NCBI GenBank assembly: GCA_035515515.1
Contig: DATJBC010000186.1
Span: 1 to 21,095, forward strand
Direction of reading: 5' to 3'
DNA length: 21,095 nucleotides
Origin: DATJBC01 sp035515515
Lineage (GTDB): Bacteria; Actinomycetota; Acidimicrobiia; Acidimicrobiales; UBA8190
Positions 1 through 6,879 of the stretch are shown here, piece by piece. The notes beneath the pieces are model-generated. The model made no database searches, had not been told where the DNA came from, and worked only from the letters and a program-made list of their open reading frames with translations. Numbering within the stretch: position 1 is the first letter of the stretch; every line of letters begins with the position of its first letter. A program made the position numbers and the translations under genes.

Positions 1-1296
1 CGGGACGGGGGGCACGGTGCCGGGCGGGGCAGGGCTCGTGGCCGGCGGCGGGGCGCCCGCCGAGGTCGTCACGTCCCCCAGGTTGAGCTGCACACCCTTG
101 CCCGGCGCGCCGGGGACGGCGGTGAGCAGGTCCGCCTTGACGCTGTCGGCCTGTGCCGCCCCCGCGTCGGCGCTGCCCGTCTGCGTCGACGCCGCCGACA
201 GGCACACCGTGGAGTCGAGGGGCGTCCCCGCCGCCAGCTCCTGGCACTGCCCGGGCGCGCTCAGGTCGATGGTCTGCACGTCACCGGGGATGTTGAGGGT
301 GATGGTGGCCACCGAGGAGTGCGACACCGACGACCACGCCGTGCCGTTGTAGGTGGAGGTGGCCGTGGCCGGCGTCACCTTCACCTCGATCAAGGGAGCG
401 CCCGACAGCACCCCGCTCAGCGCGCCGCCGGTGAAGGTGGCGGCGGTGCTGCCCACGCCCGGCAGGACCTGGATGTCGGCCGACGCTCCCTCGGCCGTCA
501 CCGTGACCGGCGTGGCCCCCCCGCCGCCGCTGCCGGCGTTGGCGATGGAGGCCGAGGCGGGCCCGAGCTTCACCACGACGTCGGGCTGGTCCACGCTCCC
601 CGCCGCCGTCACGGTGTCCTGCAGGTTGGTCACCACCTGGGCCAGGCCCGAGCACAGCTGGCCGAGCGGATTGCTCCCCGCCGAGCTGGCGCACGTGCCG
701 AGGCCCGACGCCAGGCCCTGGGTGAGCTGCGAGGCCCCGCTCAGCACGGGTTGCAGGATCCCGTTCACGCCGACGTCGAGCTCGCCCACCTCACCCTGCG
801 CGGCGGCCACGGGCCAGCCGCCGCCGTCGACGGCGGCCGACGACGACGCGCAGCCGAGGCTGGCGCTGAGCAACAACGGCGTCCCCGCCGGCGTGCCGCC
901 GCCCTGCGCGCACGCGAAGGGCTTGCTCTGTCCCGACGACACGCCCGAGGCGTCTGATACGTCGTCGGTCTGGGCGCCCGCCGAGGTGAGCAGCGTGCCC
1001 GTCCCCTCGGCGTGGGCCTTGGGCGCGGAGGAGTCGGCGCTCACCGTGGCGTTGCCTCCGGAGATCTCGTTGCCGAAGAGGTTGACCTCGAGGCCGGTGG
1101 CGCTCGCCTGCGCGTCGAAGGTGGGGGCCGTGGCCGCCGCCGTCGCCGGGGCGAGCGCGCCGGAGAGTGCCGCCGCCGCGCCGGCCACGAGCCCCGCCGC
1201 CCCCACGGCGCGCGCCGCCGCCCGCCAGCGCCCCCCACTGCGTGGCGCTCGCGTCCGATCGAGGTGCCGAGGGATCCGTCGCGGGCGTCGAGCCAT
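1..1296 (-). CDS. Secreted Ala/Gly/Ser/Thr-rich surface protein, 3' end cut off by the window
   Basis: The frame is open from an ATG at 1296 to the window edge, giving 432 codons with no stop, so the C-terminus is missing. The N-terminus is strongly Arg-rich (about residues 3-32), followed by a hydrophobic Ala/Leu/Val/Gly stretch at about 33-50 and a plausible signal-peptidase site near 52-57. The rest looks like an extracellular protein: it has little Lys, much Gly/Ser/Thr/Val, scattered paired Cys and beta-rich repeats. It ends at the window edge in a Pro-rich linker (PPPATSPAPPGTVPPVP), which often precedes a wall or membrane anchor. I do not recognise a catalytic domain. It is transcribed divergently from the sigma-factor gene at 1813. 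A GGAG abuts the ATG, so spacing is poor and the start is not certain. The opposite-strand ORFs here have no recognisable content and are treated as shadows. Confidence 0.75.
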   Translation of the reverse strand, partial: MARRPRRIPRHLDRTRAPRSGGRWRAAARAVGAAGLVAGAAAALSGALAPATAAATAPTFDAQASATGLEVNLFGNEISGGNATVSADSSAPKAHAEGTGTLLTSAGAQTDDVSDASGVSSGQSKPFACAQGGGTPAGTPLLLSASLGCASSSAAVDGGGWPVAAAQGEVGELDVGVNGILQPVLSGASQLTQGLASGLGTCASSAGSNPLGQLCSGLAQVVTNLQDTVTAAGSVDQPDVVVKLGPASASIANAGSGGGGATPVTVTAEGASADIQVLPGVGSTAATFTGGALSGVLSGAPLIEVKVTPATATSTYNGTAWSSVSHSSVATITLNIPGDVQTIDLSAPGQCQELAAGTPLDSTVCLSAASTQTGSADAGAAQADSVKADLLTAVPGAPGKGVQLNLGDVTTSAGAPPPATSPAPPGTVPPVP

Positions 1297-1700
1297 CTCC
1301 AGTGCTAACCGGACCGGACGCGCCCACCTTGCGGTCGCCGGCCCGAGGACCCCCCCGGCCGGGGCGCTCGGCGGACGTTCCATCGACCCTGCATGCGCGC
1401 TCCACGGGGGCTCCACCCGGGCGTCCGCCGGCCCGTGCAGGCCCCTCCCCCGCCCGGGCCCCGGGCTCCGCCCGAGGGGGCGTCCCCCGGGGGCCCGGCA
1501 CCCCCCCGGCCGGGCCGATCCCCTGGCCGGCGACCGGCCCGACGTTCTCGCCCGGACCAGCCCGAATTCTTGCCCGCCGACCAGAAGGAACGGCCCCCTG
1601 CCACGTTGTTCTGGGCGAACGGGGGGTAATCGAGATGACTGACAGCGCCACCGCTCCGGAGCGTGGTGTCCCGGACACTGCATCCGGGTGTTTTTCTCCT

Positions 1701-1716
1701 CATAATTGGGTAGGCT
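1701..1716 (+). promoter_or_regulatory. Candidate -10 region for the sigma-factor gene
   Basis: CATAAT at 1701-1706 and TAGGCT at 1711-1716 both resemble actinobacterial -10 hexamers. They sit in the most AT-rich patch of the window, next to the run TTTTTCTCCT at 1691-1700. I see no good TTGACA-like -35 at 16-19 bp. Either box would give a 5' leader of roughly 90-105 nt that contains the palindrome at 1765-1783. Confidence 0.3.
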
Positions 1717-1764
1717 GGGCTCCTGACGTGACGGTAGGCCCGCGGGCGGCGGGGGCGTTCCTCT

Positions 1765-1783
1765 TGTCTTCCGCTGGAAGACA
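1765..1783. promoter_or_regulatory. Perfect 19-bp palindrome upstream of the sigma-factor gene
   Basis: TGTCTTCCGCTGGAAGACA has 8-bp perfect arms around a 3-bp centre and ends 29 bp before the ATG at 1813. Just outside it, CCGCGGG at 1740-1746 can pair with CCCGCGG at 1784-1790. The right-hand strand of the stem would then be continuous over 15 bp, with an 18-nt bulge on the left. The inner arms are not simple GC runs, so this is less likely to be a composition artefact. It could be a repressor operator or a 5'-leader hairpin; the sequence does not decide between them. Confidence 0.5.
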
Positions 1784-1812
1784 CCCGCGGTAGGACCAGA
1801 GGGGGGCCCGGG

Positions 1813-3075
1813 ATGACCACACTGCTCCCGAGCGGGACGACGCTACGGAGCCGCGACGCCCTCGACGACGACGTCGACCTGGCGCGCGACCGGCTGCTGG
1901 TGACGAGGGCGCAGGGCGGGGACCGCGCCGCCTTCGACGACCTCTACCTCCGCTACTACCGGCGGCTGTACCGCTTCTGCCTGCGGCGCCTGCACGATTC
2001 CCACGAGGCCGAGGACGTCGCCCAGGAGTCCTTCGCCCGGGCGTGGCGCGCCCTGCCGTCCTTCGGGGGCGACCGCCGCTTCTACCCGTGGCTGAGCGTG
2101 ATCGCCTCCCACCTGTGCACCGACGTGCTGCGCCGGCGCAACCGCTCCACCCCGGTGGCCGAGTTCCACCAGGGCAACGTGGCCAGCACCGAGGACGGCG
2201 GCGAGGAGCTCATGATCGCCGCCGTCGACCAGGACCTCGTGGCCCGCGCCTTCCAGCGCCTGTCCGACCGCCACCAGCGCATCCTCAACCTGCGCGAGGG
2301 GTCGGGCTGGTCCTACCAGCGCATCGCCGACCACGAGGGCGTGGGCATCACCGCCATCGAGACGCTCCTGTGGCGGGCCCGCCAGGCCCTCAAGCGCGAG
2401 TTCGCCTCCCTGGCCGGCGCCGAGGGCCGCACCGGCGCGCTGGCCGGCGGGCTGTTGTCGCTGGCCGGGCTGCGCAAGCTCCTGCGCGCCCCCCTGCACG
2501 CCGCCCGCCGCGTCGTGCACATGGGTCCGGCCGCCGTGGCCGTGGGGTCGGCGGCGGCCGCCACCGCCGTGGTCGTCGCCGCCACCGCGGGCCCGGCCCT
2601 GCCCGCCACCGTGCCCGCACCCGCTCCCGTGCTGCGGGCCACGCCGGCGGGATCGGCGGCACGGCCCGACGTCACGCACCCCGGGGTCTTCTTCGCCTCG
2701 CCCGCCGAGGAGCCCGCCGCCCCCGCCGCCGGCACAGGCGGCGTGTCGGTGGCGCTCCCCGCCGTCCCGCCCCTGGGCTCGGGCGCCGTCGGGGGCACCC
2801 TGTCCACCGCCACGCAGGCGGTCAACGACGGGGTCACGCAGCTGCTCACGGGCCCGGACTCGTTGTTGTCGGGCGTCGCCGGCGCACTGGGCGGCACGCA
2901 GGACACCACCACCGTGCCCGGGCTCCTCGACAACGTCCTGGGCGCCACCACACCGGTGGCGGGCGCGGCCGCCACAGCGGCGGGGCCGCTTCTGAACGGA
3001 GCCGCCACACCGGTGGCGGGGGTGCTCGGTGCCGCCGGCACGGCCACCGGGGGCATCCTCGGTTCCGGGCACTGA
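1813..3075 (+). CDS. Sigma-70 family (ECF-like) sigma factor with C-terminal membrane segment and long low-complexity tail
   Basis: The protein is 420 residues, about twice the usual ECF length. Sigma region 2 spans about 27-112, with the helix AEDVAQESFARAW and the aromatic-rich FYPWLSVIASHLC. Sigma region 4 spans about 141-196 and has a helix-turn-helix around WSYQRIADHEGVGITAIE followed by LLWRARQALKREF. After a basic linker, about residues 238-260 (AAVAVGSAAAATAVVVAATAG) are a plausible membrane helix. The last ~160 residues are Ala/Pro/Gly/Thr/Val-rich with repeated ATPVAG-like units, as in an exported low-complexity tail. No anti-sigma gene is adjacent. The family role is promoter recognition by RNA polymerase; tethering at the membrane is inference. 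A G-rich stretch (GAGGGGGG) lies just upstream of the ATG. The gene is divergent from the secreted-protein gene and 16 bp upstream of the ABC ATPase. Confidence 0.85.
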   Translation: MTTLLPSGTTLRSRDALDDDVDLARDRLLVTRAQGGDRAAFDDLYLRYYRRLYRFCLRRLHDSHEAEDVAQESFARAWRALPSFGGDRRFYPWLSVIASHLCTDVLRRRNRSTPVAEFHQGNVASTEDGGEELMIAAVDQDLVARAFQRLSDRHQRILNLREGSGWSYQRIADHEGVGITAIETLLWRARQALKREFASLAGAEGRTGALAGGLLSLAGLRKLLRAPLHAARRVVHMGPAAVAVGSAAAATAVVVAATAGPALPATVPAPAPVLRATPAGSAARPDVTHPGVFFASPAEEPAAPAAGTGGVSVALPAVPPLGSGAVGGTLSTATQAVNDGVTQLLTGPDSLLSGVAGALGGTQDTTTVPGLLDNVLGATTPVAGAAATAAGPLLNGAATPVAGVLGAAGTATGGILGSGH

Positions 3076-3091
3076 GGCGGGCACCGGCCGC

Positions 3092-3970
3092 GTGCCCATG
3101 GTCGCCTCTGATCCCATCATCTCCATACGCGGGGTCACCAAGCGCTTCGGCAGCCACACCGTCCTGAACGACGTCACCTTCGACGTCCCCCGCGGCAAGA
3201 CGACGGCCATCATGGGCCCTTCGGGGACGGGCAAGTCGGTCATGCTCAAGGTCATCATCGGCCTGCTGCGGCCCGAAACCGGCCAGATCCTGGTCGACGG
3301 CGAGCCCATCGTGGGCGTGCGTGAGAAGGACGTCTTCCGCATCCGGCGCAAGTTCGGCGTGCTGTTCCAGGACGGCGCGCTGTTCGGCTCCATGAGCCTC
3401 TTCGACAACATCGCCTTCCCCCTGCGCGAGCACACCGACAAGAGCGATCGCCAGATCCGGCCCATCGTGCTGCAGAAAGCGGAGCTGGTGGGCCTGGTCG
3501 ACCACCTGGCCAAGCTGCCCGGCGAGGTGTCGGGCGGGATGCGCAAGCGGGCCGGCCTGGCCCGGGCGCTGGTGCTCGAGCCCCAGATCATCCTGTTCGA
3601 CGAGCCCGACTCGGGACTCGACCCCGTGCGCGTGGCGTACCTCGACGACCTCGTGAACACCGCCCAGCACGAGACGGGCGCCACCTTCTTCGTCATCACC
3701 CACAACATCCAGTCGGTCATGCGCACGGCGGACTACATGGGACTGTTGTTCCGCTCGCGCCTGGTCGGCTTCGGGAGCAAGGCCGAGATGACCGCCAGCG
3801 ACGACCCCATCGTCCGGCAGTTCCTGGCCGGGGACGCGTCGGGGCCCATCGGCATGGACGAGATGGCCGAGTCGGGATCGGCGCCGTCGCGTGCCGCCAG
3901 CGAGCAGGCGCCGTGGACCACGGCCGCGTCCGACCAGGACCGGCTGGGCGTGGCGGCCCGCACGGGGTAG
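3092..3970 (+). CDS. ABC transporter ATPase of the MlaF/MceG (Mkl) lipid-import type
   Basis: This is the ATP-hydrolysing subunit of an ABC importer, of the kind that powers Mce/Mla phospholipid or sterol transport. The features seen, numbered from the GTG, are: Walker A GPSGTGKS (~42-49), Q-loop FQDGALFGSMSLFDN (~92-106), signature VSGGMRKRAGLARAL, Walker B IILFDEPDSGLDPV and H-loop THN. The SGGMRKRAGLARA and DEPDSGLDP variants are those of the Mkl/MlaF branch. The last ~35 residues are a polar Ser/Ala-rich extension. I chose GTG 3092 because GAGGCGGG at 3074-3081 is well spaced from it; the ATG at 3098, two codons later, is equally possible. No YrbE permease or Mce gene is nearby, which fits the mycobacterial pattern where MceG is encoded apart from the mce operons. 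The 16-bp gap suggests co-transcription with the sigma gene. Confidence 0.88.
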   Translation: MPMVASDPIISIRGVTKRFGSHTVLNDVTFDVPRGKTTAIMGPSGTGKSVMLKVIIGLLRPETGQILVDGEPIVGVREKDVFRIRRKFGVLFQDGALFGSMSLFDNIAFPLREHTDKSDRQIRPIVLQKAELVGLVDHLAKLPGEVSGGMRKRAGLARALVLEPQIILFDEPDSGLDPVRVAYLDDLVNTAQHETGATFFVITHNIQSVMRTADYMGLLFRSRLVGFGSKAEMTASDDPIVRQFLAGDASGPIGMDEMAESGSAPSRAASEQAPWTTAASDQDRLGVAARTG

Positions 3971-3983
3971 GGCACCCACCCGT

Positions 3984-3989
3984 TAGCCT
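3984..3989 (+). promoter_or_regulatory. Candidate -10 (TAGCCT) for a leaderless PAP2 mRNA
   Basis: TAGCCT fits TAnnnT and ends 6 nt before the GTG at 3996, with no Shine-Dalgarno sequence between them. Transcription would begin at or next to the start codon. No clear -35 is visible. Confidence 0.4.
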
Positions 3990-3995
3990 GCGGCG

Positions 3996-4586
3996 GTGCT
4001 GCGTGGCGTCGTCGACCGCTTCGACACGGCCGTCGACGCCACGGTGGCGCCCTTGCGGGGACGGCCCCTCCTCGACGCCCTGGCCGCCGTGTCGTCGGCC
4101 CTGGGCGACCGGGGCCTCGTGTGGTTCCTCATGGCGCTGGCGCGGCGCGGGCGCCCCGGCCCCCGCCGGGCACGGGCGCTGCGCGCCGTGGCCTTCACGG
4201 GCGCCCTCACCCCGGCGGTGAACCAGGCCCTCAAGCGGGCGGTGCGCCGGGCCCGTCCGCCCCGCCCCGCGGTCCCGCCCCTGGCCGTCCGCATCCCCCG
4301 CAGCGCCAGCTTCCCCTCGGGCCACGCCCTGGCGGCCTGGTGCGCCGCCACCCTGCTCGCCGAGGGCGACGGCGCCGCCCCCCTCTACTACGCCATGGCG
4401 GCGGCCGTCTCCTACAGCCGGGTGCACGTCCGGCTCCACCACGCCTCCGACGTCGTCGCCGGCTCCGCGCTGGGGGCGGGCCTCGGCCTGGTGGGCCGGC
4501 GCCTCGTCCCCGCCGACGGCGGGCTCATGCGCCGGCTCGAGACGGCTGGAATGCGCCGGCCGCCGGACGGGTTGACCACCTCGTGA
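3996..4586 (+). CDS. PAP2-family lipid phosphatase
   Basis: A 196-residue type 2 phosphatidic-acid phosphatase family member. All three motifs are intact: K80-x6-R87-P88, P107-S-G-H110 and S141-R-x5-H148-x3-D152. The two histidines and the arginines form the phosphoryl-transfer site. Hydrophobic segments around 40-50, 62-78, 110-122, 129-140 and 152-167 fit an integral membrane enzyme. Family members dephosphorylate phosphatidic acid, phosphatidylglycerophosphate, undecaprenyl pyrophosphate or decaprenylphosphoryl-ribose phosphate; I cannot tell which applies here. The GTG start lacks a ribosome-binding site and follows a TAnnnT box. Its TGA overlaps the next gene's GTG start by 4 bp, so the DsbA-like protein is probably translationally coupled. 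Confidence 0.85.
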   Translation: MLRGVVDRFDTAVDATVAPLRGRPLLDALAAVSSALGDRGLVWFLMALARRGRPGPRRARALRAVAFTGALTPAVNQALKRAVRRARPPRPAVPPLAVRIPRSASFPSGHALAAWCAATLLAEGDGAAPLYYAMAAAVSYSRVHVRLHHASDVVAGSALGAGLGLVGRRLVPADGGLMRRLETAGMRRPPDGLTTS

Positions 4587-5188
4587 GCGTCTCCGCCTTC
4601 GCCGTCACCTACGACTACCGCTGTCCCTTCGCCCGCAACGTCCACGAGCACCTGGCCGTGGCGCTGCGGGCGGGGGCGCCGTGGGACGTGACCTTCACCC
4701 CGTTCTCCCTGTCGCAGGTGCACGTGGAGGAGGGAGGGGTCCCGGTGTGGGAGGACCCCGACAAGGCGTCGCACCTCCTCGCCGTCGAAGCCGGGCTGGT
4801 CGTGCGCGACCGGTTCCCCGAGCATTTCCTCGACGTGCACGTGGCGCTGTTCGCCGCCCGCCACGACGAGGGGCGCGACCTGCGCGAGGAATCGGTGGTG
4901 CGCGCCGTCCTCGGCGACGCCGGGGTCGACGCCGACGCCGTGGTGGGCGAGGTGAGCGCCGGCTGGCCCCGCGCCGCCTTCCGCCAGGCGCACGACGAGG
5001 CCGTCGCCAAGCACCACGTGTTCGGCGTCCCCACCTTCGTCGTCGGGGACGACGCCGTGTTCGTCCGGGTGATGACCCGCCCCGGCGACGACGCCGCCCT
5101 GGCCCGTCGGACCGTCGACGGCGTGCTCGCCCTCGTCGAGGGGGAGCCCGACCTCAACGAGTTCAAGCACACCACCATCCCCCGCTGA
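4583..5188 (+). CDS. DsbA-family (thioredoxin-fold) oxidoreductase-like protein
   Basis: The protein has 201 residues from a GTG that overlaps the PAP2 stop codon (GTGA). The N-terminus is strand-Y10-D-Y-R-C14-P-F-A17, the place where thioredoxin-fold proteins carry CxxC; only the first cysteine is kept. An all-helical insertion follows. Then comes HHVFGVPTFVVGDD with P150, the cis-proline loop typical of DsbA/FrnE and 2-hydroxychromene-2-carboxylate isomerase relatives. There is no signal peptide, so it is probably cytoplasmic. The lone active-site cysteine suggests a glutathione-transferase/isomerase-like or mycothiol-linked role rather than disulfide formation, but that is inference. The frame stays open upstream of 4583, but that part only shadows the PAP2 gene. 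Confidence 0.8.
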   Translation: MSVSAFAVTYDYRCPFARNVHEHLAVALRAGAPWDVTFTPFSLSQVHVEEGGVPVWEDPDKASHLLAVEAGLVVRDRFPEHFLDVHVALFAARHDEGRDLREESVVRAVLGDAGVDADAVVGEVSAGWPRAAFRQAHDEAVAKHHVFGVPTFVVGDDAVFVRVMTRPGDDAALARRTVDGVLALVEGEPDLNEFKHTTIPR

Positions 5189-5189
5189 G

Positions 5190-5214
5190 GCCGGCGGGCG
5201 CGGGGACGCCCGGC
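5190..5214 (+). terminator. Possible hairpin terminator after the DsbA-like gene
   Basis: Starting two bases after the stop at 5186-5188, GCC plus GGGCG (5190-5192, 5196-5200) can pair with CGCCC plus GGC (5207-5214), leaving a 3-nt bulge and a 6-nt loop. There is no T-run, as is common in high-GC actinobacteria. The rest of the 131-bp gap to the convergent oxidoreductase includes the palindrome GGGCGCGCCC at 5298-5307, which may serve the opposite strand. Confidence 0.3.
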
Positions 5215-5319
5215 AACGTGGTCCCCGCTGGCCTCGGCCCAACGGACCTGCTCGGGAAGCGATCCTCGGGCCCTGCACCGGTCGGCCCCTGCCGGGCGGG
5301 CGCGCCCGAGGCTCGTGTC

Positions 5320-6234
5320 CTAGTGGCTCCCGGCGGCCAACGCGCCCATGAGCGCCCGGGTGCGGGCCACCTCCTCGGGCGTGCCGTAGACGGCGGCCGA
5401 GAACTCCGTGGCGCCGGCGTCGGCGACGGCGTGCACCTGGGCCGCCACCGCCTCCTCGTCCCCCACGACGGCCACGTCCGCGGGCCCCTCCGCACCCTCG
5501 CGGTCGAGCATGGCGCGATACGACGGGAGCTGCCCGTAGACGGAGAAGATGCGGGCGGCCCGCTCCCGGGCGGCGTCGGGGTCGGCGCCCACGCACACCG
5601 GGAGCGTCACCACGACGCGCGGCTCGGGCCGCCCCGCCTCCCCGGCGGCGGCGGCGATGGCGGGCACGACGTGGTCGGCCACCGTGGCCCGGCCCACCAT
5701 CCACGTGACGGTGCCGTCGGCCATGGTGCCCGCCATGCGCAGCATGGCGGGACCCAGGGCGGCCACCACCACCGAGGGGGCGGGGGTGGGAGCCACGTCC
5801 AGCGGACCGAAGGTGTTGGTGGTCACGACCTCGCCGGCGAACGACACCTGCTCGCCGCGCAACAGCGGCACCAGCACCGACAGGTACTCGCGCATGTAGC
5901 GGGCGGGGCGGTCGAAGCTGTAGCCCCAGGCCCCTTCCACCACGACCTGGTGCGACAGGCCGATGCCCAGCGTGAGGCGCCCCCCGGTGGCCGACTGCAC
6001 GGTGAGGGCCTGCTCGGCCAGCATCATGGGGTGCCGGGGGTGCACGGGGACCACGGCGGTGCCCAGGTCGACGCCGGGCACCTCCCGGCCCACCACCGCC
6101 AGCACCGTGAGGGTGTCCCACCCGAAGATCTGCGACGACCACAGCGACGCCACGCCGGTGGCGGCCAGGTCCCGGGCGCGGCCCACGACCGCCTCCACGG
6201 TGCCGTTCATCTCGAGTCCCAGTCCGATGCGCAT
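5320..6234 (-). CDS. LLM-class (luciferase-like) F420-dependent oxidoreductase
   Basis: The protein has 304 residues and belongs to the bacterial luciferase-like monooxygenase superfamily. Visible family marks are the N-terminal strand MRIGLGLEM, the barrel segment LGTAVVPVHPRHPMMLAEQA, GGRLTLGIGLSHQ and FDRPARYMREYL, and the C-terminal GDEEAVAAQVHAVADAGATEF. In actinobacteria this subgroup normally binds coenzyme F420 rather than FMN; the substrate cannot be predicted. I chose ATG 6234 because GGAGGG sits just upstream on this strand (complement of 6235-6245) and because the longer frame upstream only shadows the methyltransferase. It is divergent from the methyltransferase gene, 84 bp away, and resembles the second LLM gene at 9893-10849 in its barrel core. 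Confidence 0.88.
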   Translation of the reverse strand: MRIGLGLEMNGTVEAVVGRARDLAATGVASLWSSQIFGWDTLTVLAVVGREVPGVDLGTAVVPVHPRHPMMLAEQALTVQSATGGRLTLGIGLSHQVVVEGAWGYSFDRPARYMREYLSVLVPLLRGEQVSFAGEVVTTNTFGPLDVAPTPAPSVVVAALGPAMLRMAGTMADGTVTWMVGRATVADHVVPAIAAAAGEAGRPEPRVVVTLPVCVGADPDAARERAARIFSVYGQLPSYRAMLDREGAEGPADVAVVGDEEAVAAQVHAVADAGATEFSAAVYGTPEEVARTRALMGALAAGSH

Positions 6235-6305
6235 GTGCCCTCCTCGTGCCGGCGACGGGCGGCCCCCGCGGGCTCCTGCCGGGCGCGACCCGACCATGCT
6301 GGCAG

Positions 6306-6311
6306 TACGGT
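6306..6311 (+). promoter_or_regulatory. Candidate -10 (TACGGT) for a leaderless methyltransferase mRNA
   Basis: TACGGT fits TAnnnT and ends 7 nt before the GTG at 6319. No Shine-Dalgarno sequence is present, and the whole divergent gap is only 84 bp. Confidence 0.4.
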
Positions 6312-6318
6312 TCGTGTC

Positions 6319-6879
6319 GTGCCTCTCTCCGGGGACGAGTACGACGCCCGCTTCGCCCGGTTGGCCACCGAGGGGCTGTACCTCCACGGGGAGGCGGACC
6401 TGGTGACCGCGCTCGTCGGCGACCGCCCGGCGCGCATCCTCGACGCCGGGTGCGGCACCGGGCGCGTGGCCATCGAGCTCGCCCGGCGCGGGTACGACGT
6501 GGTGGGCATCGACGTCGAGCCCGCCATGCTCGACACGGCCCGGGCCAAGGCCCCCGAGCTGTCCTGGATCCTCGGCGACCTGTCCCACGCCGAGCTCCCC
6601 CCCTCCTCCTTCGACGTGGCCCTGGCGGCCGGCAACGTGATGATCTTCGTGCAGCTGGGCACCGAGGCCGCCGTGGTCGACACCCTGGCCCGGGTGCTCG
6701 TCCCCGGCGGCCTCCTGGTGGCCGGCTTCCAGGTCGGGCGCCAGCTCACCCTGGCCCGCTACGACGACCTGGCCGCCGCCGCCGGCCTGGCGCTCGTCCA
6801 CCGCTGGGCCACCTGGGAGCAGGACCCCTACCGCGGGGGGGACTACGCCGTGTCGGTGCATCGCCGGGGCGACCCATGA
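6319..6879 (+). CDS. Class I SAM-dependent methyltransferase
   Basis: The protein has 186 residues with a Rossmann-type methyltransferase core. Motif I is D42-A-G-C-G-T-G48 (SAM glycine loop), the acidic end of strand 2 is VVGIDVEP (D65), LGDLSH gives motif II, and FDVALAAGNVMIF and LVPGGLLVAGF follow. The acceptor substrate cannot be read from sequence. The start is the GTG at 6319; the same frame is open far upstream, but that part runs antisense to the oxidoreductase gene and has no methyltransferase similarity. The final TGA overlaps the ATG of the nitrobindin gene (ATGA), so the two are a translationally coupled pair. Confidence 0.85.
   Translation: MPLSGDEYDARFARLATEGLYLHGEADLVTALVGDRPARILDAGCGTGRVAIELARRGYDVVGIDVEPAMLDTARAKAPELSWILGDLSHAELPPSSFDVALAAGNVMIFVQLGTEAAVVDTLARVLVPGGLLVAGFQVGRQLTLARYDDLAAAAGLALVHRWATWEQDPYRGGDYAVSVHRRGDP

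Larger units (their letters stand above)
1297..1812. other. 516-bp divergent intergenic region, no convincing gene
   Basis: This gap separates the secreted-protein gene from the sigma-factor gene. About 1430-1560 is dominated by runs of C and G. A GGGCCCCGGG at 1456-1465 can pair imperfectly with CCCGGGGGCCC at 1486-1496, so it may be structured. From about 1620 the composition becomes markedly less GC-rich, with an AT patch at 1690-1716 and a palindrome at 1765-1783. A 52-codon ORF at 1635-1793 has a G-rich stretch upstream, but its translation looks like nothing known. I read the gap as the control region for the two flanking genes. Confidence 0.6.

Noticed and set aside
1456..1496. C/G-run hairpin in the first intergenic region as a terminator or G-quadruplex
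   Set aside because: It lies upstream of both flanking genes, so it cannot terminate either, and such runs form by chance at this composition.
353..1642. Long plus-strand ORF of 429 codons over the first 1.6 kb
   Set aside because: It runs antisense to the secreted-protein frame, has no family similarity and becomes Arg/Pro-rich noise at its end. The minus-strand frame has a signal peptide and consistent protein-like composition.
1635..1793. 52-codon ORF in the sigma-gene leader with a G-rich stretch upstream
   Set aside because: The translation has no recognisable pattern, codon third positions are not G/C-biased, and it spans the candidate promoter and palindrome.
2948..3020. 16-bp direct repeat (2948-2963 and 3005-3020) near the end of the sigma gene as a mobile-element or attachment site
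   Set aside because: The copies are 57 bp apart, in frame, and encode the repeated TPVAG units of the tail, so the protein repeat explains them.
1843..3979. Long minus-strand ORFs opposite the sigma and ABC genes
   Set aside because: They are Gly/Arg/Ala-rich antisense shadows produced by high GC; the plus-strand products match known families along their full length.
4681..6318. Long N-terminal extension in frame with the methyltransferase
   Set aside because: It overlaps the DsbA-like gene and runs antisense to the oxidoreductase gene. The methyltransferase fold begins right after GTG 6319.
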